A stretch of 14,362 nt of DNA from Acropora yongei. Its lineage: Eukaryota > Cnidaria > Anthozoa > Scleractinia > Acroporidae. The position numbers were made by a program, and so were the translations under genes. Under the pieces are notes generated by a model. The model saw nothing but the letters and a program-made list of their open reading frames with translations, searched no databases and was not told the DNA's origin. The first letter of the stretch is position 1; every line of letters begins with the position of its first letter. The stretch covers positions 189,942-204,303 of the forward strand of contig BLFN01000621.1 of NCBI GenBank assembly GCA_014634225.1, read 5' to 3'. Positions 1 to 7,324 of this stretch are shown in pieces.

Positions 1-2
1 AA

Positions 3-141
3 GAAGGCCGCCGTTTCAACACCATCAAGGGCATCAGGAAAATGCACTCTGTGATCACTTCTCCCCAACAACTACAGGTTCATATCAGGCAGCGCTCTTG
101 CCACTGCGGTGAATGCCTCTACAAAAACTATCCTGACTGTA
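3..141 (+). pseudogene. 5' part of an interrupted reading frame with a Cys cluster (window-edge partial)
   Basis: This stretch is open in the third forward frame from the window edge, so the true start lies upstream. It encodes about 46 residues containing a basic segment, a conserved-looking KMHSV, and a cysteine cluster CHCGEC followed eight residues later by another Cys, near the insertion point at 140-141. Such a CxCxxC-x(n)-C cluster could be a small zinc-binding knuckle; that is inference. Reading on into the inserted element meets a TGA stop at 198-200. The frame resumes at 2204 if the element and one TA copy are removed. I recall similar His/Cys tails in uncharacterised proteins of cnidarians and fish, often linked to mobile elements, but I cannot name the gene. 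It may be a host gene, or a transposon-borne gene hit by a second transposon. Confidence 0.6.
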
Positions 142-167
142 CAGTACCGCTCAAATGTAAGTTACCA
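142..167 (+). repeat. Left terminal inverted repeat of the 2,060-bp element
   Basis: These 26 bp are the exact reverse complement of 2176-2201. They begin CAGTACCGCTCAAATG and contain GTAAGT at 157-162, a consensus 5' splice-site sequence on the plus strand. The preceding TA at 140-141 is one target-site copy. Confidence 0.9.
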
Positions 168-944
168 GTCACGTCCCGTTTCAGGCGACGCGAATCGTGA
201 TGGAAGCCTGCACAAAAACAAATAAGAACCCGATTACGCATTGATGCCTCTTCATATGAGCCCTGTAACCAGGTTGGCTCTGTTAACGGGTCGAATTTTG
301 TTGCGTGTCTGTTCATATGGGACATTTCAGCCTGGTCGACCGGGATGAAATTCAAGAAACCAAACCAAATGGTCAAACATAAACTTGTATCGTTCGCGAC
401 TGTCGTAGCTGTGGACTCTTGTAACTTTACTAATAAAGCTAATTCGCATGCTTTTGAAGTGGAAATACATACACAGCAAATATTATGCCATTTCTGTCGC
501 TATGACGCGAAAGCGAAGCTATTTTATCAAAAAAGTTTCGTCACGTCATATGATTTCGCGAACTGGAGGATAAGCATCAAAATATTTATTTGCCACGAAC
601 GATGTCGTTACACGAATTCGCGTATTTATTATGATCCTTTCATTGACTGGTGAAAATTTGCATAAGCACATATCGACGGTCTCGACGGCACGTGTAATTT
701 GAGATTTAAATCTCCGAGTGCGAGATTCCCTTTTACTGATGCATAAGATTCAGAGAATGTCTGTGTTGTTAGGTTAAAAACCTCCATACAGCATATATCA
801 TTCTTATTTGCCGAACATTGTCATCGCCGTCACAGTCGAAATTTGGTGTAGAACATATATCAAAACATTAGTTTTGTGTAAACCCTCGGTTGCACCTCAG
901 CCAACGTCTCTTGATTGTATGGCTTGCCATATAATAGTCCGGTT

Positions 945-1211
945 TTAATCATTCCTCGATTCCTTTTTCCTCCTCCGTTGATATTCATCAATGCAAGTTA
1001 TGCACTTGCATCTTCCAGTTCTCTCAGTATCAGACAATGAATTTTTCTTTCGTATCGCCATAAGCAATTGTGAGACATTCTCCAAGAATGAAAACTCTCG
1101 AATAACATATTCACCGTCTCGGTAACGGGAAGGGTAGGTGCGTGCAATTTCATCCACAATGGGAAGTTCGTTTTCGGACTGAATTAGAAAGTCCCCATTA
1201 CTATAAATAAA
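945..1211 (-). CDS. Unrecognised minus-strand open frame inside the 2,060-bp element
   Basis: The minus strand is open from 1211 down to a TAA at 945, about 88 codons, with a stop just upstream at 1212-1214 and no ATG near its 5' end. A GTG at 1155-1157 gives a 70-residue version. The predicted product has a mixed, protein-like composition with a CKCITC cysteine motif followed by a strongly basic tail (QRRRKKE). I recognise no family and see no transposase motif. It could be the last exon of a captured gene or a chance open frame. There is no clear promoter or polyadenylation signal, so the call is weak. Confidence 0.2.
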   Translation of the reverse strand, partial: FIYSNGDFLIQSENELPIVDEIARTYPSRYRDGEYVIREFSFLENVSQLLMAIRKKNSLSDTERTGRCKCITCIDEYQRRRKKESRND

Positions 1212-2086
1212 CTATTTAATTCGGTCGTTTTCATATTGAAGGCAAATTTCGGTATTCATCTTCACACGACATGAAGAAAACGTCAGTATGCAGATTCTCA
1301 CGCTTGTCGGTTTCGAACGATTTTTGGTTGAAAAGCAATGTGTCACTCCACTTGTCATGAAATTATTGTCCTCATTGCCTTGGTTTGATCTTTAACCATT
1401 TTCGCTTGTATTTAAAACTGTTTCCAATCTGACCGCTCGATATCATTTCAGCGGCATGCAAAAACGTAAAACCAAGCATCGCGGATTACCGAGGCCTTTC
1501 TGATCTCGGTCTTCACGTTGCTTGTTTGTCACGCAAATCCTACTGTCACTACGCACATTCACAGTTTGAGTGAAGAATTTCCAACACGAAAATTGTTTCT
1601 TATCAGTTTATAAATACAGCTGAATAACATGGCTATAGGAGGTGAGAAAATCCCAACACATTAACCTTCTCATTATTTGACCCGGAAAGTATGATTACTT
1701 GCGTCGTTATAACAGTATAACAAACGAAGAAATGCGACGTGACTCTTCAAAATTTAAATGTTCTATAAAAGCAAAGTTCAGCACAGGTACTGGCCAGCAA
1801 AACGTTTCGGGACTAGTGACCGTTTTTCAGAACTCACAATTTCTAAATCTAAGACACGATTTCTTAATAGAAACGTTTAGAGTATGAGAGTCAATTTTTG
1901 CCGCTTTGAAGCGTGGTAAGATGGAAGTCTAAATACTGAAAATACTGAAATCGGCTTGCTGCGTAGTGGGTACTCTATAAGTTGTGTTCCCTTTTCAAAG
2001 ATAATAACAAAAGGCTAACAAAAGGCCAATTAAGATCGCGCAAGAGCCCAACATAGTGAACTTGCAGTTTCTTCTTCATCGCGCGC

Positions 2087-2170
2087 TACGCGATTCCTGT
2101 AGCGTACTACGCGATTCCTGTAGCGTACTACGCGATTCCTGTAGCGCGCGACGCAATTCGCGTAGCGCGC
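2087..2170 (+). repeat. 21-bp tandem array (about four units) next to the right terminal repeat
   Basis: Units start at 2087, 2108, 2129 and 2150. The first two are identical (TACGCGATTCCTGTAGCGTAC), the third differs at its 3' end, and the fourth is diverged. Each unit carries CGCTAC and GTAGCG as inverted arms, so the array can form repeated small stems. It ends six bases before the right terminal repeat. Only one weakly similar stretch (about 187-204) occurs near the left end, so the element is asymmetric. Subterminal repeats in DNA transposons often bind transposase; applying that here is inference. Confidence 0.85.
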
Positions 2171-2175
2171 GACGG

Positions 2176-2201
2176 TGGTAACTTACATTTGAGCGGTACT
2201 G
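2176..2201 (-). repeat. Right terminal inverted repeat of the 2,060-bp element
   Basis: This is a perfect 26-bp inverted copy of 142-167, followed directly by TA at 2202-2203. Similarity to the left end weakens abruptly inside the 26 bp, so the repeat is short and sharply bounded. Confidence 0.9.
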
Positions 2202-2203
2202 TA

Positions 2204-2649
2204 AGAATAAGGAATATGTGGATGACTTAAGAGAAGTTAAGCTAGAGAGGGAGGCAGTCACACGTTCGCAGGCAGATCAAACACCGGAGGCACAGCCAGT
2301 CCACCCTCATGTTGCTGACCTCGTGAGCAAGGACAGCATCATTGCCGTTGCTGCAGAAGAAGACGACTCCTATGATTATTACTTGTTGAAGGTTACAACT
2401 GACGGTGTTGTTGTTTTAACCAGGGGTGAAACAGATAACTATGACTCTCTTTTTCAAGCAGCAAATGCAGTCGTGAAAGGGAATTTTTTCCTGAGGCACC
2501 ACTTAATTGTTACGACTTTCAAACTTGATGTCAAGAAGACTGCTATTGTTTACCCTGGTACAGTTCGTTATGTCTGCTCAGGAACAGGACATAACAAGGT
2601 TTACCAGGTTCCAATGGACGTTCATGAAGATATCATCGCCTCCTTGTAG
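2204..2649 (+). pseudogene. 3' part of the interrupted reading frame; compact C-terminal domain of unknown function
   Basis: The frame is open from the right edge of the insertion to a TAG stop at 2647-2649. A frame started at 2218 uses a GTG and gives 143 residues, but 2218 is not a natural start: the frame runs back to 2204 and joins the codon split at 140-141. The region begins with a charged linker, then a beta-rich segment DYYLLKVTTDGVVVLT and a C-terminal block ending VHEDIIASL. It resembles the small, possibly Tudor-like, C-terminal domains I recall in uncharacterised, often transposon-associated, cnidarian proteins, with a typical HEDI(I/L)xSL ending. The function is unknown. Base composition is ordinary and no internal stop is present, so decay before the insertion was limited. 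Confidence 0.6.
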
Positions 2650-2925
2650 AGAAGTTTTGCCACAATTTACTGAACTGCTAGGAAAAGAAAATTCTGCCTT
2701 TGCAGCTAGGGACTGTAGAACTCTTGTGGCCTTTGCTGAATGATACTTTTGAAAATATTACAATCTGTTCAAAGTGGAAACTTCTTCATAACACCTGCAC
2801 TGAAAGTGAAACAAACTATGGAATATGTTGTGCGTTATGTTAAATTTGGATTGTTGAAAGATGTAGAACTTGTTATTTAATTTAAATGTCAAAATTTGAC
2901 TTACAGGAGATTATTACCCATCCAG
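2650..2925. other. AT-rich intergenic stretch after the interrupted gene
   Basis: I see no gene here. The open frame overlapping 2507-2743 is mostly a shadow of the preceding frame and continues only about 30 codons past its stop. No canonical AATAAA follows the TAG at 2647-2649 within this stretch. Vague similarity to the N-terminal side of the reverse transcriptase fragment downstream cannot be confirmed by eye. Confidence 0.5.
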
Positions 2926-3569
2926 AATGAATCTACCTGTGTACTTAGATGTGCTTTATTTCATAAAAGATGATTTTAATCAAAACACATTGAGAGAGAT
3001 CAAGCATTTGAAAATGAGAAAAAAAAGTTTAATCGTTAATCTTGGTTCAATAACATCCAGCAAACAAGATATGTATTCGTTCATTGAATTTTACCTAGAA
3101 GAGTTTTATACATCGATTTCAATTGAATTACTAACTGAAGCTCTCCAATTTCCTTGACGCTACAAACGACGATGAACAGCATATCATCTTTCAAGCAAAA
3201 CATTCTCTTCTCTACAGTTATGGTGAACCATGGGATGAGAAAACCTCATCTATTATCTTTTTGGCGTCATTATGGGGAGGTATGGCGGTGCTAAATCTTG
3301 CGAGGTTGTTGGTGCTTACAGTTATCTCCTCCCCAAAATCAAAGAGAAGTTTTACAGCATATGCATTTTTGTCGTATACATGGCGTCGGGATATCCAAAG
3401 CATCAATATGACAAAACAATCTGTGCAGTCTTTTCAGAAATTATGGCCTGAGAATTACAATCAAGGCCAACAAAATATTGTAAACTTTTTGGATGTCACC
3501 CTCAACCAGTCTAATGGTAAATAAATGACCTAAACCAAACCCAGTAACATTCCACTCTGTGTCTATTTT
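2926..3569 (+). pseudogene. Decayed reverse transcriptase, Penelope-like type
   Basis: Reverse transcriptase motifs appear in order but in three frames. Frame 2927 holds MYSFIEF-x-LEEFYTSIS, which aligns with the motif A pattern F-I-x-F-D-I-x-x-F-Y-P-S-I; the catalytic Asp codon is TAC (Tyr) at 3092-3094. After a frameshift near 3150 comes DDEQHIIFQAKHSLLYS with GEPW, then a GAKSCEVVGAY block near 3288-3320 in another frame. The place where the catalytic Asp pair should lie (about 3361-3390) reads FVVYMAS, so it is lost. The tail NIVNFLDVTL with a downstream KPSNIPLCVY is the end I associate with Penelope-like and related GIY-YIG retroelements. It is a dead copy without visible ends or a GIY-YIG domain. 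Confidence 0.65.
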
Positions 3570-3737
3570 AGTCGCAAAGGGAAAAAATGTACTTGCAAAT
3601 GCAACTGTGTTCGTCGCAATTTCAAGCCCTGGGTGGTTGGTCCCAGGAGAAGCACTGACGCTGCAACTACTATCAGTGCCCTGTCCAACCTACTTATCAT
3701 GGAACAGATCAACAGTGATAATGAACCCCTTCTCTAG
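3534..3737 (+). pseudogene. Open stretch running from the RT tail into a Cys-rich segment
   Basis: The frame is open for about 67 codons between stops, ending at TAG 3735-3737. It begins with the KPSNIPLCVY tail of the upstream reverse transcriptase and continues directly into GKKCTCKCNC, four cysteines within eight residues, then a basic stretch and a polar end. The Cys cluster could be a zinc knuckle. I do not know whether it belongs to the same retroelement or is a separate fragment joined by rearrangement; TTTTAG at the junction (3566-3571) also resembles a 3' splice site. No start codon of its own is evident. Confidence 0.3.
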
Positions 3738-3861
3738 TCCAGCCAATATGGCTTTTTTGTAAAACAAAATGGTGTACAGTGTGCTTGAGTCACCTTGTAT
3801 TATTACTTGTACTATCAATTATTTAAAAATATTTTAATTTGATTTTTCTCACAATTCTTGT
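3738..3861. other. AT-rich gap between two retroelement remnants
   Basis: This short AT-rich stretch (ATTATTTAAAAATATTTT near 3817-3836) has no coding signal. It separates the Penelope-like remnant from the BEL/Pao remnant. No long terminal repeat boundary is recognisable. Confidence 0.5.
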
Positions 3862-5652
3862 GAGCAAACAACAACTTATGGTCTAATTCACTTGGGTTCT
3901 GACAAAACAATGATCAACCCTTCTCTTGTGAAGTTGCTGAACAATAATGGAGTGCCAAGTAAGCTTTCTCTCACCACAGTAAACAATGTTGATTTTGAAG
4001 AAAGGAAAGGTTGAATTAAAAAATGTGCCAGTAGATAGCCAAAATAACCATGTGCTCAACGTCAACTCTGCATGGGTTGTGAAAGACCTTTCAATTCCTT
4101 TGAAACATAAAAATTTACAGGAAGTGTCTTTCCCGGAGGTGGAGAGAAAGAAGCTTTTCATCCTACTTAGTAACACTCAAGAAGTCTTCATAGCTTTTGA
4201 TGCAAGAAGGAACAAAGCAAATGATCTGTTTGCCATAAAGTCATGTCTTGGTTGAAGTATACTTGGTGGCTCCTCAAATGCGCAGTTCTGCAGCCAGGAC
4301 AAGTTAATCTAATCACTACTTTCAAAGTAAAACATTGTCTGTGGGAGATCAAAGAGCCCTGAACATAATAATTGAGAACTCAATTTGCCTACGAGACATC
4401 CAATATCAGATGGGCCTGCTGTGAAAACACGACAATCCTATACTTTCCTACAATCCTGCTCTTGCTAAAGTGAAATTACAGCACCTGAGTTGGAGGTGAA
4501 ACACTGGGCTGTGATTGAGGACTGTGGTTAAAGGGTACAATAGAAGACTGAGCAAAGACGAGGCAGGCACAAGTAATATCACTGGGTACATTCCTCATTG
4601 TGCAAATGAACAATCAGCCATTGCAAGGACCTTGTCTAATGAATGACCTGACTCGGGTCTTGATTCATTTTTGCAAAGAAGAAGTTGCCTTTTCTGCAGA
4701 TGTTGAGGGTGTGTTTAACCACATTAGTGCAACACTGACGCACTGAAATTGTTGTGGTGGCCTGATAGCATTGAAGACTAACCAGAGGCCTACAAAATTC
4801 TAGTTTATATTTTCGGTACCAAGTCGTCTCCCTGTTGTGCTAATAAGACCTTGAATAACACTGCTCAACACAACGAAGATAACTACCCGCAAGAAGTTGT
4901 GGAAAATGTTCACAGAAACGTCTGTGTTGATATGATGTGTTGAAGTCTGTCCCAAGCACGCAACAAAGCTGTCTGAAAGCAAATTTAACAAAGTCACTAA
5001 AGGAATGAGGCTTCCGCCTTACAAAGTTTGTGAGCAGCGGTCAAGAGGTGTTAAGAGTCATTTAAGAGTCATTTCACTGCTAGACTTGGACCTAAATCAG
5101 TTACCATTGGAGCAAGCATTGGGTGTGTACTGGGATGTGCAGTCAGACACCTTCAAGTTTAATTTAAAACTGTACAAGCAGGGAAACCATCCACCAAGCT
5201 TGGGGTACTATCTGTCATAAGCTCACTGTCCGCTCCACTGGGTTTCCTCTCGCCATTTGTGTTCCCTGCCTGCAAGAACTCTGCAGACATAAACTGCTTT
5301 GGGACCCAGAGATTCCTGAACCTATCCTCTTGCTGTGGCAGCACTGGTTGGAAGAGTTACAACATGTCATCACCATAAACATTCAAAGGTGTTACAAGAG
5401 TCAGTTCTCTGGAGCCCCATCAACCATCCAGCTGCAAAACTTTGCTGATACATCCTGACGCAGCTATGCTGCAGTCTCATGCATTCCGTTGATGAGAAAG
5501 GAGCGATCCACTGTTCCTTTGTGATGGGAAAAGCTCACAACGCCCCCAAAAGGGAGTGGACTATCTCTCACATAGAGATTCAGGCCACAGTGTTAGCAGT
5601 CTTTGAATCTATTGAGTTTAACCCTCTTGCTGAGAACTTTGCACACGTGTGA
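3862..5652 (+). pseudogene. Decayed BEL/Pao-type retrotransposon fragment: protease, reverse transcriptase, RNase H
   Basis: Three pol domains follow in the BEL/Pao order. The protease core reads [11 protein letters not shown], where the family has LLDxGSD; the catalytic Asp is replaced by His (CAC 3889-3891) and the frame breaks near 4005. The post-protease segment continues at 3986-4255 and ends FAIKSCLG. Reverse transcriptase motif A is FSADVEGVF (Asp at 4699-4701), followed by LLWWPD around 4752-4766. The motif C region ([10 protein letters not shown], about 4909-4938) lacks the second Asp and meets a stop. A downstream frame at 5005-5220 has [18 protein letters not shown], typical of this family. 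RNase H is suggested by HCSFVMGKA (from 5509) and HIEIQA, retaining a Glu, and ends at TGA 5650-5652. There is no gag, integrase or long terminal repeat. Several frameshifts and stops make it non-functional. Confidence 0.8.
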
Positions 5653-6209
5653 TCACTTGACAATGCGATATTGTCAAATTATTATGTCGTATTATTGTTG
5701 ACGAGTACATTTTCGTATACATATTTTTGCCAAGAGTTCTGGTAATATTCGTCTTATACCATGTTAATTGCCACTTTTCCCATTTAATTTATTTGGATTA
5801 AACAAGTTTGAACCTACCATTTGAAGATAACTTTTCTTAAGATGGTGCCAAGACCCTGGATACAAAAGGTCACCATCTAAACAGGCAACTTTCCTTGACA
5901 AACGACAACTCGCCGCCTGACTAATTCAGAATTTTTCAAGGGAAGTGATAAGTTGCTGTCTGAAGAGAATTTCATCCACAAAAGGGGGGATGAAGATCTG
6001 AAACAGAAAAAAAAAATCTGAGGTGGACATACAACATACACTAGGATGCTGCGAAAAGCTTTAACCATCCAATCGAGCAGCCATATACCAAACCAACAAC
6101 TGTACCGAAAACTACCAGCAGTAAGCAATTAAATCACCTCTAGAAGACTTCAACAAGAAATTAGTCCTTTGGGAGCCCACACATGGCCGTCGCAGGAGAG
6201 AAAACTACC
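5653..6209. other. Unassigned stretch, possibly a gag remnant
   Basis: No confident gene. The first half is AT-rich. From about 5840 to 6205 the plus strand contains broken, polar, Lys/Gln-rich open pieces and, near 6165-6200, a basic WEPTHGRRRREN segment that faintly recalls a CCHC-type gag knuckle without its cysteines. Because DIRS-like RT sequence resumes downstream at 7325, this could be the matching gag region, separated from it by the inserted elements at 6212-7180. The evidence is too weak to call a gene. Confidence 0.25.
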
Positions 6210-6211
6210 CA

Positions 6212-7060
6212 CCGTAAACATCCGTGTATAAGCCACATCCGTAGATAAGCCACACCCCCAATTTGGAAGTGCAGAATTAGGAAAAAAATAGTTTGAAGTT
6301 TCAGTAGAGTTGTATTGCTCAAAAACAACCAAGGACAAACAAGCAAGGTTTCAAAACACAGACATAGAAGTTGTGGCTATCTTTCAGATTTGTCAAGTCT
6401 AAGGAAAGAGAAATTTCAGCTTAGCAATGACCAAAGATGCACTCAATCACGGTTGGATACATCTGATTGGGGGACTTGGTTGAGTAAACTATAGAAAGCA
6501 TTATTCTTTGCATCATTGCAGTTCCAGCGCATAGAAATTTACTTTCGACTTAGCAATAGCCGAAAAACTTCATGCAGAACAGGAGCTTGATAATGCAGTC
6601 GACAAATTTGCCATGAAGGAAGTAAAAAACAACGAAACTGTCAGCCATTTGCCTTGCGAGTACTCGCAAATTTTGTGGTACTTTACCGCACGTGGCGCAA
6701 ACGTCACTGCAAACAGCTGTGGGAAGGAATGGAGATTTCTTTTATGTTGGTGTTTAGTTGTTTGAGTAAGACGACAATAAAGAGTAAGACCACAAAGAAC
6801 TCTTGCAGAGCAAGATTCACTGATAAACACCCGAAGACAGAAACGGCTCCTTTAGGAGCCACCACTCAATGAAAAAGTCAACTACAGCAACACGCTCTCA
6901 AATTCTTTTAAGTTCATTTCTTCGCACCTTAAGAAGTTTTATGAACAATAATTAGGTTTTGAGAACTTCAAACACAGATGTATCCATGGATAAGCCACAC
7001 CTTTGATTTTTGGCTTCAATTTTGTGACAAAAAGTGCGGCTTATACATGGACGTTTACAG
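6212..7060. mobile_element. About 849-bp TA-type inverted-repeat element, diverged
   Basis: The 28-bp ends at 6211-6238 and 7034-7061 match in inverted orientation at 23 of 28 positions, and all five mismatches are transitions. They share GTAAAC and TGTATAAGCC. The right end is followed by TA (7061-7062); the left is preceded by CA (6210-6211), one transition from TA. This fits an old Tc1/mariner or pogo-type non-autonomous element. The end motif recurs inside: an adjacent partial direct copy at 6239-6256 (ATAAGCCACAC) and another at 6981-7000. The interior contains a HIRAN-like coding fragment (6535-6830) and no transposase. Confidence 0.6.
6535..6830 (+). pseudogene. HIRAN-like domain fragment, frameshifted, inside the 849-bp element
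   Basis: One frame is open from 6535 to a TGA at 6763-6765 and reads LDNAVDKFAMKEVKNNETVS, then HLPCEYSQILWYFTARGA. This matches the pattern V-G-H-[LV]-P-R-x-x-S-R-x-x-W-[YF]-F-x-x-R-G-G that I associate with HIRAN-like domains, common as stray copies in cnidarian genomes. Near 6700 the match moves to another frame, where RHCKQLWEGMEI and LVFSC continue it. In known proteins such as HLTF/Rad5, HIRAN domains bind DNA ends; no such role can be claimed here. Loss of the GHLPR arginine and the frameshift show decay. It is either a captured host exon or part of a repeat family that carries this domain. Confidence 0.5.
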
Positions 7061-7117
7061 TATATTGACACTCTTAAGAGGGATACTCAGGCATTCTAAG
7101 CAAGAGAGATTGGTGTA

Positions 7118-7180
7118 CTGATGGCTGATAAGAGGCTGTGGAAAGATCTAGTGCGTCTGACGACCAAATGATGATGATGA
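7118..7180 (+). pseudogene. LINE-like 3' end: last 17 codons plus TGA-repeat tail
   Basis: The frame reads LMADKRLWKDLVRLTTK and ends in four successive TGA triplets (7169-7180). A short D-(R/K)-x-x-W-(R/K)-x-L-V terminus followed by a TGA/GAT microsatellite is a common ending of CR1/L2/RTE-like LINEs. The piece is very short; upstream sequence (7065-7117) is too decayed to assign. It sits between the 849-bp element and the DIRS-like sequence, suggesting insertion into one of them. Confidence 0.4.
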
Positions 7181-7324
7181 TTTTCTCCCTTTTCTAATGG
7201 CAAAGGATAATATTTCATACAAAATCCAGAGCTGCTAAATGGCTTGAACCCTACAACAAGAGCTCAACGAATCATTCTTCCTGGTGAAGAGGCGATGGTA
7301 GTACATCTGATCGCAGTTCTCATG

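Larger units (their letters stand above)
142..2201. mobile_element. 2,060-bp TA-target DNA transposon, apparently non-autonomous
   Basis: The ends are 26-bp perfect inverted repeats beginning CAGTACCGCTC, immediately flanked by TA at 140-141 and 2202-2203. A TA target duplication with CAGT termini is typical of the IS630/Tc1/mariner/pogo superfamily; I cannot place it more exactly. No transposase with a DDE/D signature is visible in any frame, so it is probably mobilised in trans. By eye the interior is much richer in CpG than DNA on its 3' side, which together with the identical ends suggests a recent insertion. Internal structure includes a 21-bp tandem array next to the right end, short direct repeats near 1934-1955 and 2006-2030, and one modest minus-strand open frame. 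It lies inside the reading frame annotated at 3-141 and 2204-2649. Confidence 0.85.

Noticed and set aside
128..376. 82-codon minus-strand frame crossing the left element boundary
   Set aside because: It reads through the terminal repeat into the interrupted gene on the opposite strand, so it is a shadow.
345..653. 102-codon plus-strand frame inside the 2-kb element
   Set aside because: It shows no family motif and its composition looks like translated non-coding DNA; it overlaps an equally unconvincing minus-strand frame at 128-376.
2076..2261. Minus-strand frame with a repeated STLQESR heptapeptide
   Set aside because: The heptad is just the translation of the 21-bp tandem DNA array and crosses the element end; it is not a real coiled-coil protein.
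6165..6200. CCHC gag knuckle remnant
   Set aside because: The His and basic residues are suggestive but no cysteine remains, so a zinc knuckle cannot be supported.
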